In this document: in pieces, positions 11,640-24,844 of the stretch | Numbering within the stretch: position 1 is the stretch's first letter | Layout: each line of letters starts with the position of its first letter | Source of the DNA: Datisca glomerata | Lineage: Eukaryota; Streptophyta; Magnoliopsida; Cucurbitales; Datiscaceae | Length of the DNA stretch: 64,000 nt | Assembly: GCA_003255025.1 (NCBI GenBank) | Contig: QANY01000261.1 | Location: 1,490,607 to 1,554,606 of the forward strand | Reading direction: 5' to 3' | Notes under the pieces: model-generated | Databases searched by the model: none | Told to the model about the DNA's origin: nothing | Seen by the model: the letters and a program-made list of their open reading frames with translations, nothing else | Translations under genes and position numbers: made by a program

Positions 11640-14590
11640 CTACTTGCCCAAAACCAAATGTGGCATCTCTCTTAATCCCATGTTACGCACGTGACCCTCA
11701 AATGACTTCATAGGAAGTGTCTTTGTAAACGAATCACCCAGGTTCTGCTATGATGTTATCTCCATAATAGTCACATCCCCCCGATGCACGATCTCTCTTA
11801 CAAGATGATATTTCCTCTCTATGTGCATGCCCCTCTTATGACTCCTCAAATCCTTAGAATTTACTACCGTCCTACTATTATCAGAGTACAAGATCAGTGG
11901 CTTATCCATATCTAGAACTACTTCCAGATCTATTAATAGAACTTTCTGAGTCATACCGCCTCTTTCGCAGCTTCATAAGCCATTATATATTCGACTTCCA
12001 TGTGGAATCTGCAATGCTGGATTGTTTAATACTTCTCCAAATTACAGCTCCTCCACCTAGGGTGAATACTGATCCAGATGTCGACTTTTGACTATTTCTG
12101 TCTCATTGAAAATTAGAATCAATTCTAGGGGGTTCAAGTCTCCATCTAAATAAACAAGCATATAGTTTCTCATTCTCCTAAGATACTTGAGAATGTGCTT
12201 TACTACAATCCGGTGTTCCAAACCTGAATTCGATTGATAACGACTGGCAATTTCCACTACATAATAGATGTTTGGTATCGTACACAATTTGATATATATG
12301 AAACTTCCAACTGCTGAAGAATAGGGAACCTTTCTCATATCCTCTTCCTCCTGAGGTGTCTTAGAACATTGTTCCTGGAGAGGACAATTCCATGTCTGGT
12401 CGATTGTTGACCTTTCATGGAATTTTCCATAGAGAATCTCTCCAGCACCTTATCAATATAAGATACCTAAGAAAGTATCAAGAACTTGTTCTTTCTGGCC
12501 CTTAAGATTTGGATGCCTAGAACATAGATGACTTCTCCCAAATATGTCATTTGAAATTTATCAGCTAACCACTTCTTTACATGTGGCAAAGCTTCTACAC
12601 TGTTCTTGATGAGTAGAATATCACCAACACAAAGAACTAAGAAAACCACTATATTTTTTTGATGTATTTATAAACACAGGCTTCGTCAACATTTTGCTCA
12701 AAATCATAAAAATTTATAATCTAATCAAAGGTAAGATTCCAAAATCTAGATGCTTGATTTAATCCATAACTGGATTTAAGCAACTTGCATACTTTCTGAT
12801 CTTACCCCTTTTGTACGAACCCTTCAAGTTACATCATATAGATACTTTCTTCAAGAGATTCATTTGAAAAAGCTGTCCTGACGTCCATTTTCCATATCTC
12901 ATAGTCAAAACTAGCGGCTATGGACAAAAGGATGCGAATAGATTTTAGCATGGACACAGGGGAGAATGTCTCTTCATAATCAACTTCATCCCTTTGTGTA
13001 TAGCCCTTGGCTACTAACCGTGCCTTGAAAGTCTCTTCTTTCCCATCTGAACGTCTTTTCTTCTTGAAGATCCATTTACATCCAATGGACCTAACATCTT
13101 TAGGTGGATCTACAAGTTTCCAAATGGAATTGGAATATATAGATTCCATTTCCTTGTTCATGGCATGTTATCATTTCTTCTTTTCAGGATCATCCATTAC
13201 TTCTTCATAAGATAATGGATCGTCCTTACTAGTGTCTGACACTAGGACATGTGCCTCTAGTTCGTAGTGAACTGATTGTCTCACAACCCTCCCACTACGA
13301 CGTCGCACAGGGGTTTTCTTGCAGGAACTGTGGTTTTTCTGGTTTTTCGTTTATCAGTAAAAATTGAAGGTGGTCTGATCTCATCAATCGCTAATTCCAC
13401 GAGAACTACTTTACTACGATATTTGTAGTTTTTCATATAGTCATGCTCAAGAAAGGTTACATTTGTCGACACAAACACATTTTGATCGTTGTCACTATAA
13501 AAGTACTCGCCTCTAGTCTCTATAGAATAGCCAACGAATATGCATACCTTAGACCTTGAGACTAACTTTCCAGTCTTGGGTCTAAGAACGTGAGTAGGAC
13601 ACCCCCATATATGAAAATGACACAAACTAGGTTATGAACCATTCCATAACTTCGAAGGCTTCTTGCTTACAGACTTAGATGGCAGTACATTCAAAATGTA
13701 AGTTGCCATGTGTAGTGCATATCCCCAAAATGTAAGTGACAATGATGAGTAGCTTAACATCGACCTAACTATATCCAATAAGGTTTGGTTTCTCATCTCT
13801 ACAACACCATTTTCTTGTGGTGTTCTAAGTTCTGTGAGTGGGGATAGGATTTCATACTCCAGTAAATAATCCTTGAGTTCTAAATCCAAATATTCACCAC
13901 TTTGATCGGACGAAAGTTTTCAATGAACCTAATTACTTTTCAGCATCAGCCTTGAAGTCTTTAAACTTTTTAAAAGTTTCAAATTTTCAATGCATAAAGT
14001 AACTATAACCATATCTTGAGTAGTTGTCAATGAAAATGACAAAATACTCATACTCACATCTAGCTTGTACATTGATCGATCCGCAGACATAACAATGTAT
14101 TAACTCAAGTGGTTCCTTGGCTCTTTGGCTCTTCGGCTCTTCCCTGTGAAAGGTCTTCTGGTCATTTTGTTACTTTAAATAATTCAGAAGTATTTAACGC
14201 ACGTTTACTCGGTTTAAGCATATATAATTTGTTTATAATTTTAGCATGACATATATCGAATCCATTCGTAGAAATAATAAACTCTGTATTAATAAAAGAA
14301 ACTTCGAATAACTATTTTTACAAAAATGAAAGAGAAATCAAATTTCTCAAAAAACCAGGAATATAATAAACATCATTCAAAACTAAGTAATTATATTCAA
14401 AAAGTAAACTGACCGTCCCTAATGCTTTAGCTAACACGAACGCACCACTGCCAACTCTCAAAATGACCTCGCCATTAGTCAACTCCCTTGACGAGTCAAG
14501 CATCTGTAAAGAACATACATGGTTAGTGGCTTCTGAATCAAGTATCCATGATGACATATCATATTCCACTAAACAAATCATATTTACCTT
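11640..14590 (-). pseudogene. Decayed pol of copia element A (protease-integrase-RT-RNase H)
   Basis: Reading on the minus strand, the protease lies near 14581-14318, with LDSEATNHVC where the family catalytic motif is DSGA or DSGS. Integrase pieces at about 13889-13281 include TPQENGVVEMRNQTLLD. Reverse transcriptase is at about 13161-12467 (CKWIFKKKRRSDG, ARLVAKGYTQ). RNase H (12338-11700) ends with LYSDNSRTVV, DSFTKTLPMKSFEGH and a terminal LVLGK followed by TAG at 11642-11640. The RT catalytic YVDD box reads CVGD (near 12625). Several frameshifts and stops separate the pieces, so no polyprotein can be made. Domain order (integrase before RT) marks it as Ty1/copia. Confidence 0.85.
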
Positions 14591-15420
14591 TCTTTTTCAG
14601 CTTAGAGAGATGCTTGTTACAATTTATCTTCCAATGACCTTCAACCCCACAGTGGAAACACTTTCATTTGGGCTTGCTGTCTTTCTTGTTCTTCTTGGCT
14701 TTCGGCGATGTGTGAGATTTCTTTACTCTTTTGTTCTTATTCTTGTCCTTACCATTTTTCTTCTTCCTTTTCTTGTTCTTAACAATATTGGAAGAAGGCT
14801 TTTGCTCGACAACATTCACCTCACCTACTTTGGTCATTCTGAGATTGAGTGACTAAAAAGTCTACAGTTCAGTCAACAAATGGGTCATGTTGAATTGCAA
14901 CTTTTTTAAAACATAGTTGGTCATGAACGCAGAAAAAGCTGGTGTGAACGACTCTAGTATAATGCTAACTTGAATCCACTCATCAATGGTCGCCCAATGT
15001 ACTGTTTTCTCGTGCATTATGTTGATCATGTTCTCGAACAGAAGTACCCTTCCTCATCTTAGTTGTCATATAGTTCCTAGTGGCCTCATAATAACTTTGA
15101 TCGGACTGCTGCCCAAACATTACCTGTAAAGATTCCATAATCTCATAGGTAGTCTCCATGCTTTCATGCTTGGTTCTCAAAACATCATTCATGCTCAAAA
15201 GCATGTAGCACTTCGCCTTGGTGTTTGATATGATCCTAGCATCATATTTGTCCCTAACATTCTTAGGGTCGTTAGCAGCGGGCTCCTCGAGACATTCCTC
15301 ATTGAGAACGAACTTATGATTCTCACAAATTAACATTAAGTTCATATTGGATTTCCAACGTACGAAATTATCACCATTTAATTTCTCAAGAGGGAGTAAA
15401 ACAGTAACACGGTTGCCCAT
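14591..15420 (-). pseudogene. Decayed gag of copia element A
   Basis: The start codon is at 15420 (MGNRVTVLLPLEKLNGDNF), giving an open 145-codon N-terminal part with the family signature NDVLRTKHESMETTYEIMES. The frame breaks near 14983, and downstream pieces continue with an intact CCHC zinc knuckle around 14680-14620 (CFHCGVEGHWKINC). Gag packages the element RNA, and the knuckle binds nucleic acid. The N-terminal part is the best preserved gag segment in the window, but the gene as a whole is broken. Confidence 0.8.
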
Positions 15421-17402
15421 GGTAGATATAATATTGATAACTGAAATTTAAAACATATATGATTCAATATAATTGATAAATACCTATAATTGGAAAAGTA
15501 AACGTGATGCATGAATGCAATCATAATAAACACATGAATTTAGCATTTATTAATCATGATAAAATAACCCAACGATTAAAGTGCCACCTTAGGGTCGATC
15601 AGATTAACCTCAGACTGTCAATGAGATATTCTCATCCTTAATAATTAAAACTTAAAATATCTCATATTTTTTCTTTTAACAATAAGGTATCACTTGTTCG
15701 GTTAAGTCACAACTATCCACATGAAAGCTTAATTGTGACTTTGTGGGTGTAACCCATCATTTCATATTTCATGACTTCATTTAGAATATGTCACCTTAGA
15801 ATCGGTCAAAACTAAACTACATCACTTCCTCCTATCTTCTTAAGAAGTCCAACTTTGGTATTGGTACAACTCGAAACCTTCCTTACGGGGATGAAAATAA
15901 AGCCATCTCGAGACCCTCACTGCATCTCACGATGTTGTACTAATGATGGAGACCATAAGACATTGACATGTCAACCTTCTCCCACACACTATTTTAGAAT
16001 AATGTGTTTCTATTTTAATTAATCAATTAATTTCAAATTAATTACTAGTTAAAATAATAATCTTATGAATATTTAATTATCAGTTAATCCAATCTCATTG
16101 ATCTAAGTTTATTTAACTTTCTGAAGCACCTAAGTCATAATTACGTGAACTTAGATTAACTAATTAATTATATTAATCAAACTTTAATAAAACTATTTTA
16201 CTAAAGTCGGTTAACCTAAAGGTTACTATAGCCTTTAGTGTGATTTGATTACCAAGTTTTAACTAGTTAAAACTTACAGTTTATATGCAATTAATTTCAT
16301 AAAACAATCATATAAATATATTAGAAAAAACCTAATAAATCATGTTTCTACAGATGAGATGCATGAATAAATAAAACTGTGTGAAATTTTCATGTATGAC
16401 ATGTGATCGACTAATGCATGGACATGTTATCAATCATAATAATTAAATAATTATTTAACAATTAAAAAAAAATAATAGACCAAGTGACTATTAGATATTT
16501 CTAAATTATAACCCTTCAAATAAAAAATAAAATTACCAAGCGGACTACAAGAATACATTTTCTCAAATATTACATTCTACTCTTGATGTCCATCTTCATA
16601 ATCTTCAAGCTTTGAACAAAATATTTTTAATTAGAAAAACTATTTTTCTTAATTAAAACAATTTTTATAATTATCCCTTTTAATATAGTTGACTTTGACT
16701 TAGTCAAATAAATACTTTATTTGATTTAGTCAAACTTGGATCAAACCCAATCAACCTATTTATTTTTAATTTTCATAAAATAAAAAATTAATAATTAATT
16801 TTAAAATGACATTAATTTCAAAATTTAAATGAATAATTAAAAGAGTTTGGGTTTTAATGAAACACTTAGGTGATAGAGTTGGTTGCATGGTTTGTTGAAT
16901 TTTTTCTGAAAACATGACAACAGTTGTCACATACGATAAGACTCTCCGATCGCCGCTCAACCCACCGCTGCCCGTCTAACTACTGACAGCCGCCTGCCAC
17001 GCCGAACAACCACTGTTCACTTTCGGTATAGTACCGCCGATACTGTTCACCTTCGCTCGAACAGAAAATGTCCAGAATGAACAGTTTTCCATGGATGAAC
17101 ATAAATTTCTGCCGTTCGTCTCGTGCGTTCTTTGTCTACTTGTGTTCAGAATAATTATAATTTAATTCAAGATAAAATTACAAAAATTTCTACGCCTTAA
17201 TTCGGCTTACACAAGATCAAATAAAAATCAAAATGATGTCTAACCCAATAATCACCATACAATTAACGATCCATTATTTTCCATACATTCAAAAAACATA
17301 ACCATCCATTATCATACATATCTCATATTATATGAATAATGCAAGAAAACCCACACAATATTTAACATATAAATATATAAAGACCGCTCTGAAACCACTT
17401 CC
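15421..17402 (-). mobile_element. Leader of copia element A with primer-binding site at 17386-17397
   Basis: A long untranslated leader lies between gag (start at 15420) and the 5' LTR. The minus strand at 17397-17386 reads TGGTTTCAGAGC, one mismatch from the initiator-Met tRNA primer site. It contains the family palindrome tgacaacagttgtca near 16915 and short aacagt-rich repeats near 17020-17120. No coding sequence is seen. Confidence 0.7.
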
Positions 17403-18982
17403 TGGTCGTTGTGGCGTGTGCGCGGTGGAAGCGTGGAGGCGCGTTGCCTTTTAAAAAATTAAAGATTTAATAAAAATCGAATCTTTTAATAAAACAAAGT
17501 TTGCGCAACGCCATGATAACCAAATAAAACTTTTATTGAAAACTCTTTTTCAATCAGTCAGAATCCATTATATATTTATTTGTTAAATTTATAGCATACA
17601 AGGTTAGGAATCATTTACCTCTTGTAGTCTATATCAAGTGTCCTTGCAAAAACTGATTGACCCTGAGTTCCACAAAATCATTCCAACGATCAGTAGACTC
17701 TGAGATCCACACCAAGATCTTCCAAGTCAATCTCCAATGCACTAGGACGTGTGTGAGCACGTAGAATATTACAAAACATTTTTCTGTCTCTAGATATTCT
17801 CAACACATGAGATCTAGAGATTTACCGAGAAAAAATTTAGTGAGATGATTTTCTAAAAGAACGTGATGATTATTCTTCATAGATTTGATTGACGTTTAAT
17901 TTGATCAATTGATTCTCTCATCTTCTTTCAACCACCTAGGTCATTAGAATAATATCTGTATATATTCTAGATAATGGTGTATCAGATTTTTAGGGATAAA
18001 CTGAGATAATATTTAATTGTAAAATTACTAATTGCAGTGGGACCCACTGTAATTGTGCACAACTGCAGTGCCACATGACATTGTAGTGTGCCGTGAGCCA
18101 GCACAGTGGCTCATGACACCACTGTAGTGCCATGTGGTGCTACAATGTTGCACACTCACTATTGTAGTGCCACATGGCACCACGGTAGTCCATGTAATTT
18201 ATGATACCCTATCAGCGATTGACACGTGGCAATTGCTACGAATTTAATATTTATTTTAATCAGATAATTATCTAGATATCAGTTAATTCAAAATTAATAT
18301 ATTTGATTATCTCTATCAACTAACTCATCTATTATTTCACAAATAACAGATTTAGTTAATTTAAATTATTATCTAATAATAATTTAATTATCTAATTTCA
18401 CAAATAAGATATCCTGTCTCACTTATCGATAATTAAAAAAATCGATTATTATTTATATATAATTTTTGTAAATTATATTTAAATATAAATAATTCAACTA
18501 ATTAATTTTTAATTAATCAATCACACTTTGTTATGTACTTGCCCTAGAATAAAAATTCTTTTTGCAAGTGAATGCTTTTCTCATCTCCTAAAATATTCAC
18601 ACACTAGACAACGTAGTATAGAGGTGACTGGGGGACTATGGACCTACAATCCTAAGCTCTTATAAATCAAATTATTAATCTAACTCTTTAATTAAATAAT
18701 CTTATTTATTAATTCCATTATTACCCAACTATAAATATGAAATTGCACTTTTAGAGATTATAGAATGTATTTACAGAGTATTCTTATATAGTCCACTAAC
18801 ACAATCATTTCATGTAGTTCTGTCCTCAATTTATTGATTCGTAAATTAAAACTGGTCAAAATTATCATTTTACCCTTCTAATTACCTTTTGATCATTGAG
18901 TATCATTAATTCACTAGTAATGACATATTTATAATCTTATTATAAATTTGAGCTCAATAACCATTCAGTTCGAGAATTAACT
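17403..18982 (-). mobile_element. Truncated 5' LTR of copia element A
   Basis: The left end tggtcgttgtggcg matches the LTR start at 9420 and follows the primer site directly. The match to full LTRs stops at about 18982 (gagaattaactc), roughly 600 bp short of the family's terminal ccccaaca. From there the sequence is pol of element B. The promoter half of this LTR is therefore lost through a deletion. Confidence 0.75.
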
Positions 18983-21900
18983 CTCAAATGACTTCGCAGG
19001 AAGTGTCTTGGTAAAAGGATTAGCCAGGTTGTGATCTGATGTTATCTTCATGACAGTCACATCCCCCCATGCACGATCTCTCTTACAAGATGACATTTCA
19101 CCTCCATGTGCTTGTGACTCCTTGGTTCTTTGAAATTGGCTACCACCCAACTGTTATCACAGTATAGGATCAGTTGCTTGTCTATATCTGGAACGACTTC
19201 CGGATCAGTATAAAACTTTCTGAGCCAAACCGCTTCTTTCGCACCTTCATAAGTCACTATGAATTCGGCTTCGGTAGTGGAATCTGCAATGCTAAATTTT
19301 TTGGTACTTCTCTAGATAATAGCTCCTCCACCTAGGGTGAATACTGATCCATACATCGACTTTTGACTATCTTTGTCTAATTGAAAATCAGAATCAGTAT
19401 ATCTAGTGGGGTTCAGGTGTCTACCTGAATAAACAAGCATATTGTATCTCATTCTCGTAAGATACTTGAGAATGTGCTTTACTATAATCAAATGTTCCAA
19501 ACCCGGATTCGATTGATAACAACTAATAATTCTCACTACATAACAGATGTCTGGTCTTGTATACAATATGACATACATGAGACTACCAACAACTGAACCA
19601 TAAGGAACCTTTCTCATATCCTCTTCCTAAGATTTCTAAGGACATTGCTCCTTGGAGAAGACGATTCCATGTCTGGTCGGTAGTTGACCTTTCTTGAAAT
19701 TTTCCTTAGAAAATCTCTCCAGCACCTTTTCAATATGAGATGCCTGAGAAAGTGTCAGGAGCTTGTTCTTTCTATCCCTTAGGATTTGGATGCCTAGAAC
19801 ATAGCTCACCTCACCCAAATATTTCATTTGAAATTTCTTAGCCAACCACTTCTTTACCTTTGACAAAGTTTCTATACCATTCCCAATGAGTGGAATACGT
19901 CAACATAAAGAACTAAGAAAATCAATATCATGTCTTTGGTGTATTTATAAACACAAGCTTCGTCAATATTTTGTTTGAAACCATATGATTTAATAATCTC
20001 ATTAAAGGTAAGATTCCAAGATCTATAAATAGATTTAAGCAACTTGCGTACTTTATGATCTTGTCGCATTTTCACGAACCATTCTGATTGTATCATATAG
20101 ATTGTTTCTTCAAGATAGCCATTCAGAAAAGATGTCCTGATGTCCATTTTCTATATTTCACAATCCTAACTAGCGGAAATGGACAAAATAATGTGAATGG
20201 TTTTTAGCATGGCAACTGGAGAGAATGTTTCTTCATAATCGACTCATTCCCTTTATGTACAGCCTTTGGCTACCAGCCATACCTTGAAAGCCTCTATTAT
20301 CCCATCCGCATCTCTTTTCCTCTTAAAGATCCATTTACATCCAATGGACCTGAAATCTTTAGGTGGATCTACAAGTTCCCAGATGGAATTGGAATACATT
20401 AATTCTATTTCCGGGTTCATGGAATCTTACCATTTCTCCTTTTCAGGATCATCCATAGCTTCTTCATAATATAATGGATCATCATTATCAGTCTCAAACA
20501 CTAGGCCATGTGCCTCTAGCTCATAGTGAATATGTTGTCTTACAATCCTCTCACTATGACGTTGCACCAGGGTCTCCTTAACAGGAATTGTGATTTTTGT
20601 GGTTGTCGTTTATCAGTTGATAATGAATGTGGTAAGATCTCATCAGATGCTAATTCCTTGAGAACTACTATGCTTCGAAGTTTGTAGTTTTCCATATAGT
20701 CGTGTTCAAGGAAGGTGACATTTTTCGATATAAACACCTTTTGATCCTTGTGACTACAAAAGTACACACCTCTAATCTCTAAAGCATATCCAACGAATAT
20801 GCATACTTCAAATCTTGAGTCTATCTTTCCAGTCTTGGGTCCAAGAGCATAAGCTGGACGCCCTCATATATAGAATTTACACAAACTGGGTTTGGAGCAA
20901 TTCCATAACTCTGTAGGTGTCTTGCTTACAGACTTAGAAGCCACTACATTCAAAATGTATGTTGCCGTGTGTAATGCATATCCCCAAAATATAAGTGGTA
21001 GTGATTAGTAGCTTAACATCAACCAAACCATGTCTAATAAGGTTCAGTTTCTCCTTTCTGAAACACCATTTTTCTATGGCGTTCCAGGTGTTGTGAGTTG
21101 GGATAGAATTCCACACTCCAGTAAGTAATCCTTAAATTATAAATCCAAGTATTCACCACCTTGATCTGATCGAAGGGTTTTCAATGATTTACCTAATTGC
21201 TTTTCAGCTTCAACTTTGAAGTCTTTAAACTTTCCAAAAGTTTTAGACTTTCTATGCATTAGGTAAGTATAACCATATCCTGAGTAATTATTAATAAAAG
21301 TGACAAAATACTCATACCCATTTTTAGCTTGTACATTGATTAGTCCACAGACATCAGTATGCACTTAGCTCAAGTGGTTCTTTGGATCTTTAGCCCTTTC
21401 TAATGAAAGGTCTATTGATTATTTTACCCTCTAGACAAGATTCACAAATAAGAAGAGTTCAAACTTTTAGTTCTCTCAAAGTACCATGCTTTGTTAACCT
21501 ATCTAGATTAATATGTCCTAACCTAAGATGTCAAATATATGTGTTATCATCATCATGAGAAACTCTTTATCATTTGTTACTTTTAGGTTATGTTACCTTA
21601 AATAATTCAAAATCATTTAACATGCGTTCAGTCGGTTTAAGCATATACAGTCTGTTCGATACTTTTGCATGACAAATATTGAATCCATTCATAGAAATAA
21701 TAAACTCATTATTAACTAAGGAAACTTTAAAAAATTGTTCATGTAGTAACAAAAGAGAAATCAAATTTCTCAAAAATTTAAGAAAATAATAAACATCGTT
21801 CAAAACTAAATAATTATTTCCAAAAAAGTAAACGGATTGTCCCCAATGCTTTTGCTAACACGAGTGCACCACTGCCAACTCTCATAATGACCTCACCATC

Positions 21901-22000
21901 AGGCAGCTCCCTTGACGAATCAAGCATCTGCAAAGAAGAACATATATGATTAGTAGATCCTGAATCCAGTGTCCATGATGACAAATCATATTTCACTAAA
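18983..22000 (-). pseudogene. Decayed pol of copia element B
   Basis: On the minus strand, the protease (about 21996-21814) retains LDSGSTNHIC. The integrase core near 21364-21137 has TDVCG and LRSDQGGEY, both with catalytic Asp. RT fragments lie at about 20470-19636, and the RNase H region at about 19617-18983 (VPYGSVVGSLMYV, LYCDNSWVVANF). At the RT active site (near 19900) the frame shifts after YVD. The last part of RNase H and the polypurine tract are deleted at the junction with the element A LTR. The sequence parallels element A pol throughout, so the two are the same family. Confidence 0.85.
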
Positions 22001-22005
22001 CAAGC

Positions 22006-22829
22006 TTAAAAAACAAGTAAATCATATTTACCTTTCCTTTTCAGCTCAAAGAGATATTTGTTATAGTTTCTCCTCCAATGACCTTCAACCCCACAATGAA
22101 AACATTTTACCTTGGGGTTTGTTGTTGTTGTTGTTCTTCTTGGCTTTTGGCGATATCTTGGCTTTGTTCTCTTTCTTGTTCTCACATTTTCCCTCACCAT
22201 TAATCTTCTTCCTCTTGTCACATTTAACAATAGTGGAAGAAGGCTTTTGCTCGGCAACATTTATCTCACCATCTTTGGTCATGTCTGATTGTGTGACTCA
22301 AAAGTCTGCAGTTCATTCAACAATTGGGTGAACGCAAAAAAAAAACAAGTGTAAGCGATTCAAATATAACGCTGACTTGAGTTTGTTCATCAATAGACGT
22401 CCCATGTACTTCTGCCTCATGCATTATATTGATCATGTTCAAAACATGTTACGCACAAAAATTCCTTTCTTCGTCTTGGTCGTCATGTAGTAGCATCATG
22501 ATGACTTTGATTAGACTGCTGGCCAAACATCGCCTGTAGAGATTCCATAATCTCATAGGAAGTCTCCATGCTCTCATGCATGGTTCTCAAAACATCATTC
22601 ATGCTCACAATCATATAGCACTTCACTTTGTTATTGGATTGAATCACAGCATCAAACTTGTCTCTAACATTCTTAGGAGCATTGGCAGCGGGCTCCTTAG
22701 GACATTCCTCAATAAGAATAAATTTGAGGTTCTCACAAATTAACATCAAATGAAATTTGATTTCCATCTTATGAAATTATCACCCTTCAATTTCTCAATT
22801 GAATGTAAAGCAGTATAAGGTTGCCCATG
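22006..22829 (-). pseudogene. Decayed gag of copia element B
   Basis: The start context CCATGGGCAACC lies at about 22831-22820, but the first codons are frameshifted. A long open piece (22767-22483) carries LICENLKFILIEECPKEPAAN and NDVLRTMHESMETSYEIMES. The C-terminal piece (22260-22006) holds a zinc knuckle, CFHCGVEGHWRRNY, whose last cysteine is replaced by tyrosine. Together with the frameshifts, this shows the nucleocapsid protein is non-functional. Confidence 0.8.
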
Positions 22830-24844
22830 GTAGACTTTATAATAACTAAAAAATAAAACATACGTAATTCAATATAATTGAAATAAATATCCAGAATTCA
22901 GAAAGTAAACGTGATGCATGAATGTAACATATTAAACACATAAATATATTTTCTGCTAATCCACGATAAAATAACCTTACAATTAACGTGCCGCTTTAGG
23001 GTCGGTCAAATTAATCATAAATTGTTTATGAGAAATTCTCATCCTTATAAATTAAAACTTAAAATATCTCATATTTTCTCTTTTAACAATAAGGTATCGC
23101 TTATTCGGTCAAGTCACAATTATCCACATGAAAGCTTAATTATGAATTTGTGAGTGTAGCCCATAATTTCAGATTCCATGACTTGATTTAGAATATTTAG
23201 CCTTAGGATTGGTCAAAATTAAACTACATCACTTAGTCCTATCTTCTTAAAAAGTCCAACATTGGTGTTGATATAGTTTGAAACCTTCCTTAGGGGGATG
23301 AAAACAAAGTCATCTCGAGACCCTCATTGTACCTCACGGTGCTGTACTAATAATGGAGATAATAGGTTACATTGACATGCCAACCTTCTCCCACACACTA
23401 TTTTAGGATAATGAGTTTCTATTTTAACTAATCAATTAATTCTAAATTTATTAGTAGTTAAAATAATAACCCTAAGAATGTTAAATTAATAGTTAATCCA
23501 ATCTCATTGTTCTAAGTTCAATTAACCTTCTAAAGAGCCTAAGTTATAATCAGGTGAACTTAGATTAACTAATTAATTACATTAATCAAAATTTAATAAA
23601 ACTCTTTTACTAAAGTTGGTTATCCTAAAAGTTACTATAGCCTTTAGAGTGGTGTGGTTACCAAGTTTTAACTAATTAAAATCTAGCAGTTTACATGCAG
23701 TTGATTTCTCAAAACAATTCATATAAACATATTAGGACTATCCTAATAAATCATGTTTCTACTGATGAGATACATGATTAAATAAAACTATGTGGGGTTT
23801 CATGTATGACACGTGATCAGCTAATGCATGGTCATGTTATCAATCATATCAATAAACATTTATTTAATAATTAAATAAAATAATAATAGACCGATTGACT
23901 ATTGGGTATTTCTAAATTACAACCATTGAAATAAAATTATAAAGAGGACTTCAAGACTACGTATTTCCAAAATATCTCATTCTCAACCCGATCTCCATCT
24001 TCATAATCTTCAAACTTCGAGCAAAACCCTTTTAATTAGGAAAAACTATTTTTCTTAATTAAAAATTATCTCTATAGTTATTTTTTAAAATTATTGAATT
24101 TGACTTAGTCAATAAATAATTTATTGACTTGGACAAACTTGGATCAAACTCAATCAATTAATTAATCTTTAATTTTATAAAATTAATAATTAATAATTAA
24201 TTTTAAAATTACATTAATTTTAATATTTAAAAGATAATATATAGAGTTAGGGTTATTATAAAACTCTACAGCGATAGGGTAAGTTGAAGGTTTTTACGAA
24301 ATTTCCTTAGATGTGACAATAGTTGCCACCAATGAGAGGACTCTCCCACCACCAACTATCACTGCTGTCGGACGTCCACCGCCACTGCCCGCCGACCGTC
24401 GGCCGCCTCTGACCGCTGGCCACCATCGTCAGACATGGCGGCGGCATCGCCGAAACCATTTTTTCCAGCAGCGCCAGCGTCGAAAATCCTATTTCCGATG
24501 CCGCTGCCGGAATACCCTCGGAATTCCTATTTTTTTCTTTTTCCTCCTCATTTTTCTCATGCTTTATTCGTCTTCTCACGATCGAAATAATTAAAATATA
24601 ATATTCAAAATAAAATTACAAAAATTCCGACTCCTAAAATCGGCTTACACAAGATCTAAGAAAAATTTAAAGAACAATGCATAACCCAATAATCACCATA
24701 CAATTAATGATCCATTATTTAACCATACATTCAAAAAATAAACCATTCATTCATTCACATATATCAAAATATATTATGAACAATGCAAGAACACTCACAC
24801 AATATTTAATATATAAATATATAGTGACCGTTTTGATACCAATT
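22830..24844 (-). mobile_element. Leader of copia element B with primer-binding site at 24830-24841
   Basis: This is an untranslated leader of about 2 kb. The minus strand at 24841-24830 reads TGGTATCAAAAC, close to the Met-tRNA primer site. A Pro/Arg-rich open frame near 24313-24594 sits in GC-rich leader sequence (also seen in elements A, C and D) and is not regarded as a gene. Element C carries the same sequence in reverse orientation at about 1879-3828. Confidence 0.65.

Noticed and set aside
24307..24594. Pro/Arg-rich open frames on both strands
   Set aside because: They fall in the GC-rich leader of copia element B, which is shared with other family members and lacks codon conservation.
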